The notes below the pieces were generated by a model, which was not told the origin of the DNA, did no database searches, and worked only from the letters and a program-made list of their open reading frames with translations. Positions 1-6,932 of a DNA stretch of 64,000 nucleotides are shown in pieces (position 1 is the first letter of the stretch; every line of letters begins with the position of its first letter). Source of the DNA: a virus; the IMG/VR virus record IMGVR_UViG_3300018080_008436, positions 308,998-372,997 of that record. One strand, given 5' to 3'. A program made the translations under genes and the position numbers.

Positions 1-763
1 TGAAACTCCTTTCCCATCTATCAAGTGTCTTTAGATTTTGGCCCCTTTTTTTGTTCTCAAAAGTGCTACCACCACCATATTGGGTAATAACATTGAGTCT
101 CCTGTCAGTGAACTCAACATCTAATTGTTTACAGATATTTTTCCTGTAATCAATGTCAACAAACCATTGGTCATATATAATAGGAATGAAGTTTTCAGGG
201 ATATGATTTGTGATCCCTAGAAACTCTTCCGCATAACCTATCCAAAGAGATGAAAACGTTTTGGGGCCATTTATGCGGTGCCTCAGACTTCTCCAGAAGA
301 ATGCGCTTGTTATATGATTCCAAGGAGATCTTAGGATAAAGATAAAGAAGCTTTTAGGGCTAATTGAGCGTAAGTTCTCATATTCAGGGTTAGTTTGCTT
401 CAATCTTTCTAAAAGACCCTTTTCTTCATCTTTGTAAAACTTATCGTAGATCCTGGCAAAGGATTCTGGAGATGAATTTTCTGATCCAAGAACGATAGCC
501 TGTCTTTTATCCCTGTAATGATAGTCAAGAACTTCGATATCGCTCTTCTTTTTTTCACCTTTAGCAAAGTGTTGGTATCTCCACTTTCTTCCTGGAGGGT
601 TATGGTTAATTTTAAATGACGAGTTCGATGGCTTACAACAACTCAAATTATTTTTGTAGATAGCATGATCAAAAGTTCCTAAAAGCCAAGAGCTAATTCC
701 ATGTTGTCCACATCTATTCATGCCACAAACATGAATGGTTTTTTCAGTCAGATATTCTGTCAT
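1..763 (-). CDS. sulfotransferase-like protein (3' part beyond window)
   Basis: The frame opens with ATG at 763 and runs off the left edge, about 254 codons visible. Near the N-terminus, VCGMNRCGQHGISSWL resembles the P-loop-like 5'-phosphosulfate loop of PAPS-dependent sulfotransferases, although the usual SGT is replaced by CGQHG. Further on, ILRSPWNHITSAFFWR looks like the 3'-phosphate binding segment (LRDPxxRxxSxF), and IIYDQWFVDIDYRKNICKQL matches the usual 'YEDL..DP...L..I...L' element. Family assignment is by these motifs only. It starts 2 nt after the stop of the upstream gene, so it is probably co-transcribed. A second, more canonical sulfotransferase lies at 55613-56704. Confidence 0.55.
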   Translation of the reverse strand, partial: MTEYLTEKTIHVCGMNRCGQHGISSWLLGTFDHAIYKNNLSCCKPSNSSFKINHNPPGRKWRYQHFAKGEKKKSDIEVLDYHYRDKRQAIVLGSENSSPESFARIYDKFYKDEEKGLLERLKQTNPEYENLRSISPKSFFIFILRSPWNHITSAFFWRSLRHRINGPKTFSSLWIGYAEEFLGITNHIPENFIPIIYDQWFVDIDYRKNICKQLDVEFTDRRLNVITQYGGGSTFENKKRGQNLKTLDRWERSF

Positions 764-765
764 TC

Positions 766-1353
766 TTAGCCCTCTACTATAGATATCTTTGCTACTCTGT
801 CAGGCTGTGTTAACGCCATTCCAATCTTACCCCTGGAATCATAAATGATTCCAATGTACTCAGCATCTTCTAATGCGTAGATCTCTTTCTGTGGAATTTT
901 ATCACTCCAAAAAATCCTAGCACCCTCAAATGATCCTACCGAAGTCACTCCATCAATGATCTCCAGATCCCAGCTAAAGAACTTTCCTGAGGGATCTACT
1001 TCTTTTTTAATGAACATACCCATCATTGGGTTCATGATGATAGCTTTCGGGTCTTCTAAAAGCTTACAAAGCTCATACACACCTTGTATAGTAAAGCCTC
1101 CGACAGATAAAGCATGTTTCTTTGGTAAAATACTTGCTTCTAGTAAAAGAAAAAATAGTTCATCTTCTTTTTCTTGTCCGACTTGCTCTAAAGGAGGGAT
1201 CAAAGCGGAATCTCTGCCAGTTACATGATCAACAGTATGATCAGGCATCATTAGATATCCACCAAGCTCTCTGTTTATTTCATAAACTGGATGAAGTCCA
1301 CCTAAGTCATCATTAATTAATAGGATTCTTGCAAGGTTGTTTAATTTTTTCAT
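766..1353 (-). CDS. hypothetical protein, 195 aa
   Basis: Not recognised. ATG at 1353 follows a strong GGAGG Shine-Dalgarno site, and the terminator of the upstream gene lies just before it. The protein is soluble, mixed alpha/beta in appearance, with no signal peptide or membrane segment. It starts with a hydrophobic strand (ARILLINDD) and has a Met/Gly/Pro-rich middle (IIMNPMMGMFI). The stop is 2 nt before the start of the sulfotransferase-like gene, suggesting an operon of two. No function can be assigned. Confidence 0.75.
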   Translation of the reverse strand: MKKLNNLARILLINDDLGGLHPVYEINRELGGYLMMPDHTVDHVTGRDSALIPPLEQVGQEKEDELFFLLLEASILPKKHALSVGGFTIQGVYELCKLLEDPKAIIMNPMMGMFIKKEVDPSGKFFSWDLEIIDGVTSVGSFEGARIFWSDKIPQKEIYALEDAEYIGIIYDSRGKIGMALTQPDRVAKISIVEG

Positions 1354-1367
1354 TATTTTCCTCCACT

Positions 1368-1397
1368 AAAAAAGCCCCCGAATTTAATCAGGGGCTT
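1368..1397 (-). terminator. rho-independent terminator
   Basis: On the minus strand a 7-bp stem AAGCCCC/GGGGCTT (1391-1397 with 1372-1378) encloses a 12-nt loop and runs into T6 (1368-1373). It begins 4 nt after the stop codon of the YkuK-like gene and precedes the ribosome binding site of the next gene, so it separates two transcription units. Confidence 0.8.
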
Positions 1398-1401
1398 GAG
1401 T

Positions 1402-1893
1402 TTAACATCTCTTGTCTGCGGCCCAGGTTGCGGCCCATGAGTGAGGCTTGTGTTCGCAGTGGAACCCTTGAGCGGCAACCATACCAACCAACTCTGGTAG
1501 GTATTTTGAGCTTTTGTACTTAAGATTTGGATTAACATCCAAGTGAATGGTGATGATCTTCGCAGGGTCAATCTTACCATTTAGGAACCATCCTACCTCA
1601 AGAGACCTAAAGGCTTCAATCATCAATCTCTGTCTCAAATTACTGATTCTCTCAGTTCTTTCTGAAGATAGGATTGCGCATCCACCTAATCCAAGGGTAT
1701 ATGCTACGAGGCAAGTAGTAAAGGTGCAGTACTTTTTGCCTTTTCTGGAATAGTTCTGGCTATCTGTACCAATGTAGAACTCCGCATTGGGATGTTCTCC
1801 CATAAAGTCTATCACTTCGATAGCTGTCCTATCCCCAAACCTTTTCCACTTCCAGTTAATAAAAGGCGTGTACTTCCCCTCGTAGAATCCCAT
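1402..1893 (-). CDS. YkuK-like (DUF458) RNase H-fold protein
   Basis: 163 aa. It carries YIGTDSQ (about residues 41-47), an RNase H-like first strand with Asp, then IHLDVNPN and KSSKYLPELVGMVAAQGF. The C-terminus KPHSWAATWAADKRC matches the end typical of the DUF458/YkuK family, known from Bacillus and found in phages. The family has a predicted RNase H-like fold, and its biochemical activity is not settled. The start has a GGAGAG site 7 nt upstream. A terminator directly follows the stop, so this is the last gene of its unit. Confidence 0.75.
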   Translation of the reverse strand: MGFYEGKYTPFINWKWKRFGDRTAIEVIDFMGEHPNAEFYIGTDSQNYSRKGKKYCTFTTCLVAYTLGLGGCAILSSERTERISNLRQRLMIEAFRSLEVGWFLNGKIDPAKIITIHLDVNPNLKYKSSKYLPELVGMVAAQGFHCEHKPHSWAATWAADKRC

Positions 1894-1910
1894 AATATGT
1901 CTCTCCTATT

Positions 1911-2228
1911 CTATGGTATGATGATCCCTCCTTTTCTTTTGTCGTTAGGAGTGACTATCGTACTCTGTTGTTCTTTCAATTTTTCGATAGCTTCTTGTTG
2001 AGCCTCGTCTCTCAACCGATCATACTCTTCTTCAGCGAATTTCTGAAAATCTTCGAAGCACTGCTCAAGAGTATACCCTTCTGGGAATTCAAAGTTTTGT
2101 GGATCTCCCCCATATGGAGTTGGAATGATGAACATCCCGATGAACTGAGGTTCACCTTCTCCAACGGGGAATTTGCCAACTAACTGCTTCCCGTCGTCGT
2201 CCACGAATTGTTTAATTTCGTAGATCAT
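1911..2228 (-). CDS. hypothetical protein, 105 aa
   Basis: Not recognised. The N-terminal half is beta-like, with IGMFIIPTPYGGDP. The C-terminal half is a charged predicted helix (QCFEDFQKFAEEEYDRLRDE). The ATG overlaps the upstream stop in an ATGA junction, so translation is probably coupled to the 117-aa gene before it. Confidence 0.7.
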   Translation of the reverse strand: MIYEIKQFVDDDGKQLVGKFPVGEGEPQFIGMFIIPTPYGGDPQNFEFPEGYTLEQCFEDFQKFAEEEYDRLRDEAQQEAIEKLKEQQSTIVTPNDKRKGGIIIP

Positions 2229-2578
2229 ACCCCAATCCCCAGAGTCTCTTCAAGATCCATGACAACGTCTCCACTGTCATTCCAGGAATTGACGACTTTG
2301 CTCTGGATGTTTCTCAGAGCAGGCAACGGAAGGTTCTCAATGTTGACCATATGAGGAACAACCATTACCTTAACCCCAGTTACTCCTTCGAAAAGTTCGT
2401 TTACCGTTTCGGCAACTCTTTCCATGTCGGACTTTGTTGCTGGAGTCTTTTCATTGCCAACCGTGACAATCAAAAGAGATCCGTCTTCGACATTTGGGAA
2501 CACCTGGGTTTTGAGTGTTTCCAGATCTCGATCCATCTGTCCACTCGTTTCTTTTTTTACAGTCTCTTTCTTTGACAT
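2225..2578 (-). CDS. hypothetical protein, 117 aa
   Basis: Not recognised. A Lys/Glu-rich N-terminus (MSKKETVKKETSGQ) is followed by an alternating strand/helix protein (SLLIVTVGNEKTP, VKVMVVPHMVNI). There is a plausible AAGGAG site upstream of ATG 2578. The 65-nt gap before it is AT-rich and contains ACTATAAATAT (minus strand, 2612-2622), a possible phage promoter element. It is coupled to the following gene by ATGA. Confidence 0.72.
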   Translation of the reverse strand: MSKKETVKKETSGQMDRDLETLKTQVFPNVEDGSLLIVTVGNEKTPATKSDMERVAETVNELFEGVTGVKVMVVPHMVNIENLPLPALRNIQSKVVNSWNDSGDVVMDLEETLGIGV

Positions 2579-2611
2579 TGTCTTGCTCCTTAGTTAGACT
2601 TAAGAACGATG

Positions 2612-2622
2612 ATATTTATAGT
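2612..2622 (-). promoter_or_regulatory. possible -10-only promoter element
   Basis: ACTATAAATAT lies about 35 nt upstream of the ATG at 2578 in a gap between genes. It contains TATAAATA, the form of a T4-type late promoter, and the same 11-mer recurs at 7055-7065. No -35 box is evident. Weak support. Confidence 0.3.
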
Positions 2623-2643
2623 ATAGACCGAAAAAACAATAAA

Positions 2644-3129
2644 TCAAGGGCGAGTATGCAAAATAACTTGTTCGATCAACCTTTCTATGGAAGTTTCTGG
2701 CAACCTTCTCCTTTCCTTTTTATAAAGAAAATCAAGGTATCTCGTTTTTGGTGCATTATCTGGACGACCATAAAAGAAGTTCTCAGATCCTACATGTAAC
2801 CCAAATTCAACATTGGTTGTAAACGCTGGCATTGTTTTAAGTTCTCTAGGAACCCACGCAAGTATGGCTCCAAATTCTCGACAATGCGCTAAAGCCCTAT
2901 ATTCCCAATAAACTTGTTTGTGATAGTCAAAGGTGTCATCACCCTCTTTTTCTCGTGGTTCAGGGACATAGAGAACTCCATCGAATTCATGCTGTTTAAA
3001 AATATCGATAGCATTTGGCCTCCATGACTGCACATCAATGCTTCTTGGAGATGGCCCGACTAAAAACACAGGTTTTGATATACCTCTGATATCCTCTTGA
3101 ATTGGTTCTCTTGCATAAACTACTTTCAT
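2644..3129 (-). CDS. nucleoside 2-deoxyribosyltransferase-like protein
   Basis: 161 aa. PVFLVGPSPRS near the N-terminus and SWRPNAIDIFKQ resemble the nucleoside 2-deoxyribosyltransferase-like group (Nuc_deoxyri_tr2). So do YHKQVYWEYRALAHCREFGAI followed by AWVPRELKTMPAFTTNVEFG. The Glu in 'NVEFG' corresponds to the conserved motif of that group, whose members are found in phages. Likely role: exchange or hydrolysis of the base on nucleosides in phage nucleotide salvage. The substrate cannot be read from sequence. ATG 3129 overlaps the upstream stop (ATGA). Confidence 0.7.
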   Translation of the reverse strand: MKVVYAREPIQEDIRGISKPVFLVGPSPRSIDVQSWRPNAIDIFKQHEFDGVLYVPEPREKEGDDTFDYHKQVYWEYRALAHCREFGAILAWVPRELKTMPAFTTNVEFGLHVGSENFFYGRPDNAPKTRYLDFLYKKERRRLPETSIERLIEQVILHTRP

Positions 3130-3449
3130 TGTATCTCTCCTTTATTCTTACACTCCATGTTTTTAACAGTGAAGATTTCATATCTAATGCTAAGGATGAT
3201 GTTAAACTGGCTACAAACGTCTATTAATTCTTCATCCATTGGAAAGTCAGGAATTTCTTCCCCTTCTGGCAATGCACTTATCCAATCTTCTGCTTTTTTG
3301 ACCCATTCATTCGCCATATGTAAGTTTGTAAATGTTCCCACTTTCCAAGTAGTGAAGCTATTAGTACCAGAAACGGTGCCCTCAACAAGATAGACATTAT
3401 TAACGTCTTCAAGATTATGGTGACTTAATAGAGTGGGTTTAATTTTCAT
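3126..3449 (-). CDS. hypothetical protein, 107 aa
   Basis: Not recognised. It appears as a short beta-rich N-terminal half (VYLVEGTVSGTNSFTTWKVGTF) followed by helix and strand, ending with a Cys/Lys-rich tail. It lies immediately downstream of the candidate RNase P RNA with only about 40 nt between them, so the two may share a transcript. No strong Shine-Dalgarno site is visible before ATG 3449. It is coupled by ATGA to the deoxyribosyltransferase-like gene. Confidence 0.7.
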   Translation of the reverse strand: MKIKPTLLSHHNLEDVNNVYLVEGTVSGTNSFTTWKVGTFTNLHMANEWVKKAEDWISALPEGEEIPDFPMDEELIDVCSQFNIILSIRYEIFTVKNMECKNKGEIQ

Positions 3450-3489
3450 TGTAATACTCTAAATTTTATTGCAAAACTCCAAGCTCATA

Positions 3490-3700
3490 GGCAGGATTCT
3501 GTTTAATATTTTCCATCATTTATCTATTGGCATCAACCCGACCATTATAGAGTAGCTCACCCTCTAGGTCTGTTTGAATTGCAACCTCGGTAGTGCAAAC
3601 GAATCTCTTCTCCTACCTTAAGCTAAGTTGTCCTGACCTTCCTCTCATGAGCATTACCTCGTAGAGCGATGGATCGGCTTGAAAATGTTTTATCCTGGCC
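3490..3700 (-). ncRNA. rnpB: candidate RNase P RNA (bacterial-type, compact)
   Basis: The minus-strand RNA shows the order of elements of bacterial RNase P RNA. P1 is GGCCAGGAT (3700-3692) with ATCCTGCC (3497-3490), with one bulged C. P2 is AACATTTTC (3689-3681) with GAAAATATT (3513-3505), with one mismatch. The first conserved block is GAGGAAGGTCAGGAC (3644-3630; compare GAGGAAAGTCC in bacteria). The last block is AGATAAATGAT (3525-3515; bacterial AGATRAATGAY). The conserved ACAGAA (3502-3497) sits between P2 and P1. GTCA of the first block can pair with TGAT of the last, forming P4. At about 211 nt it is shorter than the usual 330-400 nt. It overlaps the last codons of the gene at 3690-4109. 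Inferred role: 5' processing of tRNAs, perhaps with a host protein subunit. Confidence 0.72.
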
Positions 3701-4109
3701 AAGGCCAAGACATAGTTAAGTGTATTGAATACATAAATCCGCCACCATCCTTAACGGCGGAATATATAAAGGGGAAAGGCTTCTTTTTAATGTCTGCGAT
3801 GGCTTCCTCAAGATAAGCGATAACCTCTTCCTCAGCCTTATTATCTCCAAGTTCTTTCCGCTTTTCGTGCCAACGAATCTGATCCCTATTTGGAACAATC
3901 CGAATAAACATGTCAGCAGGAATCCTGTCCTCATTACTACAGAACTCAGTCTTAACCCCAATTTTCTTTTCGTTGGCTTTCTTAATAAAATCTAGGATTT
4001 CTGCTTCAGTCATCTCCATAACTTCAGACATCCCAAAATCTTCTTCTGGAATGCCAAGTGACTCTAGGATATGGACATCCTCTGCAATTGCGTGAAAAAC
4101 GACTTTCAT
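3690..4109 (-). CDS. hypothetical protein, 139 aa
   Basis: Not recognised. I place the start at ATG 4109 because GGAG lies just upstream. A longer in-frame start would need TTG and would swallow that site. The N-terminus MKVVFHAIAEDVHILESLGI is followed by an acidic helical stretch and KKPFPFIYSAV. The last codons overlap the 5' strand of helix P1 in the candidate RNase P RNA, an unusual arrangement. Confidence 0.7.
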   Translation of the reverse strand: MKVVFHAIAEDVHILESLGIPEEDFGMSEVMEMTEAEILDFIKKANEKKIGVKTEFCSNEDRIPADMFIRIVPNRDQIRWHEKRKELGDNKAEEEVIAYLEEAIADIKKKPFPFIYSAVKDGGGFMYSIHLTMSWPWPG

Positions 4110-4121
4110 TGATGGCTCCAA

Positions 4122-4511
4122 TTATTTCTGTTTTCTACCAAGCAGTTTTTTAGTCTTCTTTTCCAAATCGTTGAGTTCAGAGAGCATTTTATCTCTTTCT
4201 TTACCTTTTTTGTTGGCTCTAACCTCACGTTTCATCCTACGGATTTCAGCAAGTGCTGATTTGAGTCTGTCTTCATTGGTTTTTTCTTCAGGCTCTTCGT
4301 CAAGAGCTTCGTCTATATCATCCAAAAATTTATCAATGATATGTTCAGTATCTCCTGCCTTGTTAGCCCACTGTATAACGAGTTCTGTTGCAGTGAAGTT
4401 GAATTCATCCATAATTCCATCTATGCCAAACTCGTTGTAAGTTTCTTCTATGTTTTGGGCAATTTTCGGAGAGCATTCGTTTTTGATCAAGAATTTATAT
4501 AAGCTTTTCAT
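4122..4511 (-). CDS. hypothetical protein, 129 aa, coiled coil
   Basis: Not recognised. The N-terminal 60 residues look like a helical domain (MKSLYKFLIKNECSPKIAQN). From about residue 75 the protein is highly charged (EEPEEKTNEDRL, then Lys/Arg-rich), consistent with a coiled coil and basic tail ending LLGRKQK. Its ATG overlaps the upstream stop (ATGA). Confidence 0.7.
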   Translation of the reverse strand: MKSLYKFLIKNECSPKIAQNIEETYNEFGIDGIMDEFNFTATELVIQWANKAGDTEHIIDKFLDDIDEALDEEPEEKTNEDRLKSALAEIRRMKREVRANKKGKERDKMLSELNDLEKKTKKLLGRKQK

Positions 4512-4963
4512 CTGTTTTGCTCAATGTATTTTTTCTTGTATCTCAGTGCTACTTCGCGAGTAGTAGGAATTATTTCCCTGTTCCCTTCATTCTTTAATTT
4601 CTTGTATCCTGTTCCCCATCCCTCTTCTGCGAGGCCACATTCTCTGCAAGATCTAAAAGGAGGTCTATGAGAATGATAATCACTGCTTTTCGCTTCAGCT
4701 TCTAAAACTAATTCATGAGGACATTTGTCCATATAAGCTTCTTCAGCTTTTATTCTGAGTTCAGTCAAGGATTTTAATCTGCGTCCCACTTGGTCAATTT
4801 TGTCTTGGACTTGTTGAATGAGAGCCTTTTCAACTGCACCATCACTGATTGCTTCTTGAACAGTCGATCCTAAGTCTGCAATACTTTGGATTTCTTCTGC
4901 TTCTTCGTCTTCGCACCACATTGGGTCAGGATCTGTATCAATCATTTCATTATTTATGGACAT
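4508..4963 (-). CDS. hypothetical protein with C-terminal Cys/His cluster
   Basis: 151 aa, family not recognised. An acidic N-terminus (DTDPDPMWCEDEEAEE) and a central helix precede DKCPHELVLE and SCRECGLAEEGWG. These CPH and CREC pairs could form a zinc site. It ends in a basic segment. The start ATG 4963 has GAGG 8 nt upstream. The tRNA-Ser(GGA) gene lies directly upstream in transcription order. Confidence 0.7.
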   Translation of the reverse strand: MSINNEMIDTDPDPMWCEDEEAEEIQSIADLGSTVQEAISDGAVEKALIQQVQDKIDQVGRRLKSLTELRIKAEEAYMDKCPHELVLEAEAKSSDYHSHRPPFRSCRECGLAEEGWGTGYKKLKNEGNREIIPTTREVALRYKKKYIEQNR

Positions 4964-4993
4964 AGTCTACCTCATCGATTGTTGGTTAGACTT

Positions 4994-5085
4994 TGGCGGA
5001 AGGAGAGGGATTTGAACCCTCGTGCCCCTTTCAGGACCAACCGCTTTCCAGGCGGTGACGATTAACCAGACTCCGTCATCCTTCC
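4994..5085 (-). tRNA. tRNA-Ser(GGA)
   Basis: Cloverleaf with acceptor GGAAGGA/TCCTTCC, G73 and encoded CCA. The anticodon arm is ACCGC-CTGGAAA-GCGGT, the variable arm is long, and the T-loop is TTCAAAT. Reads UCC/UCU. Confidence 0.93.
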
Positions 5086-5091
5086 ATATTT

Positions 5092-5343
5092 TTATTTTTC
5101 ATCTTGGGTTTTCGTTTCCCCTACTTTGATCAGATGTCTTGGGTTAACTAAAACAAGATAATTTTTAAGTACACAATATCCATTATCCAACATATACTCA
5201 ATTTCATACATGGTGTTTATACTCATACTCCAAATACCTGCACCATGCCAGTCTTGATATTTTTGGGGGCGTTTAACAACATCCCCAATTTTCAAGCCGT
5301 TAGGATTGCAAACATCTGCCAGTTCAAGATCCGTTCTTTTCAT
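5092..5343 (-). CDS. hypothetical protein, 83 aa
   Basis: Not recognised. The start is placed at ATG 5343, with AAGGAA upstream, rather than an in-frame TTG two codons earlier. The protein reads as a small beta-rich domain (LKIGDVVKRPQKYQDWHGAG, then YEIEYMLDNGYCVLKNYLVL), reminiscent of SH3-like barrels. Function unknown. It overlaps the end of the upstream gene by 20 nt. Confidence 0.68.
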   Translation of the reverse strand: MKRTDLELADVCNPNGLKIGDVVKRPQKYQDWHGAGIWSMSINTMYEIEYMLDNGYCVLKNYLVLVNPRHLIKVGETKTQDEK

Positions 5344-5602
5344 CTTCAAGTTCCTTGTTGATGAAATTCTTTAACACTGCATTGAACCCAATAGAGACAA
5401 GTTCTGAAAGCTCGTCCTCTGTTAAATCATGGGTTCTGACCCCCTCAATATTTTCTGATGCTTTTACAGCAACAACAGGAAGTCCACTCTCTTTTATTAA
5501 ATCTTTTAGTGCAATAAGTATTAACGTATCGATCTCTCCTTCAGTAAGATCGATCTTAAATGGTTCGCCTGCTTCAAGTTTTTCTGGTTCAAGAATTTTC
5601 AT
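5324..5602 (-). CDS. hypothetical protein, 92 aa
   Basis: Not recognised. A short helical, acidic protein with two similar halves around 'LTEGEIDTLILIALKDLI' and 'LTEDELSELVSIGFNAVL', which looks like an internal duplication of a helical hairpin. It has an ATGA junction with the upstream gene and a 20-nt overlap with the downstream gene. Confidence 0.7.
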   Translation of the reverse strand: MKILEPEKLEAGEPFKIDLTEGEIDTLILIALKDLIKESGLPVVAVKASENIEGVRTHDLTEDELSELVSIGFNAVLKNFINKELEDEKNGS

Positions 5603-5802
5603 CGTTTAATTACCTTCTCAGGCATTTCATCTCTTTTGTTCACAACCATGTACTTCCCATTGCCCTCAAAAATAACAGAAAGACCGCCATTTATTAGCTT
5701 AGCTGTTTCGCATTTGATCATTTCTGCCCCATCTTTTCTTTTGATCATCTCCCCAACATACTCTTCCTGTACTTTTTGATTGATAAAATCTGTTAGATTC
5801 AT
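5599..5802 (-). CDS. hypothetical protein, 67 aa
   Basis: Not recognised. The start is placed at ATG 5802 (MNLTDFINQK) because AAAGGTAG lies just upstream, and the upstream gene ends at 5807. A longer form would run into that gene. Small alpha/beta protein with a C-terminal strand (GKYMVVNKRDEMPEKVI). It sits in a tight operon with the Smr and NadD genes. Confidence 0.65.
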   Translation of the reverse strand: MNLTDFINQKVQEEYVGEMIKRKDGAEMIKCETAKLINGGLSVIFEGNGKYMVVNKRDEMPEKVIKR

Positions 5803-5806
5803 ATAT

Positions 5807-6019
5807 CTACCTTTTATTTGGCTCTTCAATCACCATTATACAGCCAAGATTAGTATCAAAGTAACTAAGTCCATATTCTTCCAGAACTTCTAGGACCAGT
5901 TCCCTCATTTTAAGGGAATTTCCTGTAACAACCTCAAAAGGAGGGTCATAATTAAAAATATGAGAGTCAAGTAAAGACCGAACATCTTGATGCTTAACCC
6001 CATGTAAATCTAACTTCAT
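5807..6019 (-). CDS. Smr-domain protein
   Basis: 70 aa from ATG 6019, which overlaps the stop of nadD (ATGA). MKLDLHGVKHQDV carries the LDLHG motif of the small MutS-related (Smr) domain. EVVTGNS is in the place of the TGxG loop, and the C-terminal GCIMVIEE strand fits. It is a stand-alone Smr unit, shorter than the usual ~80 residues. Smr domains bind or cleave branched DNA or structured RNA. Here a nucleic-acid nuclease or binding role is an inference. Confidence 0.7.
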   Translation of the reverse strand: MKLDLHGVKHQDVRSLLDSHIFNYDPPFEVVTGNSLKMRELVLEVLEEYGLSYFDTNLGCIMVIEEPNKR

Positions 6020-6669
6020 TTTCCGTGTAACCAACCCTTCCGATTATGAGTCTCTTTCATTTGAACCTCTTCGGAAGGGACATAAAGACAGTGGTCCTGG
6101 ATATATCGTTGAACTTCTTCGTCCAAATATGGCAAAAAGTCTGATCTGCCATGTTTTTTGAAGTGATCTCTTGCCATAGTAGACGAACATTCGGTAATTT
6201 TGTCTTCTACGTCCAAGAAAAGATGGGGAGGATTCTTATACCATCGATATTTCTTCTTCAATTCGATTCCACTTCTTGTTACAACAACAAATTTGGCAAT
6301 TTCCCGTAATTTTTTGAAATTATGCCAGTTAATGAAGTTGTTTACGTTGTCAGCACCAATGATAAAACTGATATCAACATCAAGTTGTGGGTCTTTGAGG
6401 AGGGTTTGGACTAATTCGAAGGTCGAACCACTCAGTTCATGTCTAATTTCGTAATCAAATACATGAAGTTTCGGATTTTTTCTGCAAGCGATAGCGCACA
6501 TCCTGAGTCTGTGTAAATTAAGCTCTAAATTCTTACCAAATCGATGTTTATTGCAAGGCAAGAGCCAAACTTCATCAAATTTTCCTTTTTCAAGGACAAA
6601 TTCAGCTACTTGTATATGAGCAAGTGTTGGGGGATTGAAAGCCCCGCCAAGAATGGCAATTTTAGTCAT
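6016..6669 (-). CDS. nadD: nicotinate-nucleotide adenylyltransferase
   Basis: 217 aa from ATG 6669 (GGAG 9 nt upstream). A TTG four codons earlier is not needed. It carries ILGGAFNPPTLAH, the nucleotidyltransferase signature with the T/HxxH histidine pair, and FIIGADN and INWHNFKKL typical of NadD. SSTMAR is in the place of the ISSTxIR motif. The enzyme joins ATP and nicotinate mononucleotide to make deamido-NAD. It probably supports NAD supply during infection. No other NAD gene is in this window. tRNA-Ser(TGA) lies immediately upstream. Confidence 0.88.
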   Translation of the reverse strand: MTKIAILGGAFNPPTLAHIQVAEFVLEKGKFDEVWLLPCNKHRFGKNLELNLHRLRMCAIACRKNPKLHVFDYEIRHELSGSTFELVQTLLKDPQLDVDISFIIGADNVNNFINWHNFKKLREIAKFVVVTRSGIELKKKYRWYKNPPHLFLDVEDKITECSSTMARDHFKKHGRSDFLPYLDEEVQRYIQDHCLYVPSEEVQMKETHNRKGWLHGK

Positions 6670-6687
6670 AGTTTTCTCCAATGATTT

Positions 6688-6775
6688 TGGCGGAAGAGGT
6701 GGGATTCGAACCCACGGATGCTCTCACATCAACGGTTTTCAAGACCGCCGCCTTCGACCTCTCAGCCACTCTTCC
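6688..6775 (-). tRNA. tRNA-Ser(TGA)
   Basis: Acceptor GGAAGAG/CTCTTCC, G73, encoded CCA. The anticodon arm GCGGT-CTTGAAA-ACCGT gives UGA. The variable arm is long and the T-arm is standard. Confidence 0.92.
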
Positions 6776-6784
6776 AAATTTTGA

Positions 6785-6918
6785 TGGACAAGACGGGATT
6801 CGAACCCGCAAATCGAGATGCCTCACCCATTGCTTAGGAGAAAAATAACTCCTGCCCATGGTAGCGACATTACTCTTAAGACCAGAGCCTCAACTTTGCC
6901 AATTTAAGTTACTTGCCC
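6785..6918 (-). tRNA. tRNA-like gene with about 60-nt insertion
   Basis: 134 nt. The ends fold as a tRNA: acceptor GGGCAAG/CTTGTCC (G3-U70 wobble), T8 A9, D-arm ACTT-AAATTGGCA-AAGT with GG in the loop, T-arm GCGGG-TTCGAAT-CCCGT, A73. No CCA is encoded. Between D-arm and T-arm there are about 88 nt instead of about 27, including a hairpin AGGAG-TTATTTTT-CTCCT. No single anticodon arm is clear. One reading gives TGGT-CTTAA...ACCA, a Leu UAA-type loop enlarged by 11 nt. An 11-bp inverted repeat (6787-6797/6916-6926) overlaps the acceptor. Confidence 0.5.
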
Positions 6919-6932
6919 GTCTTGTCAAATTT

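Noticed and set aside
3716-3961. Alternative 81-aa minus-strand frame
   Set aside because: It overlaps the better-supported gene at 3690-4109 in another frame and runs into the RNase P-like RNA.
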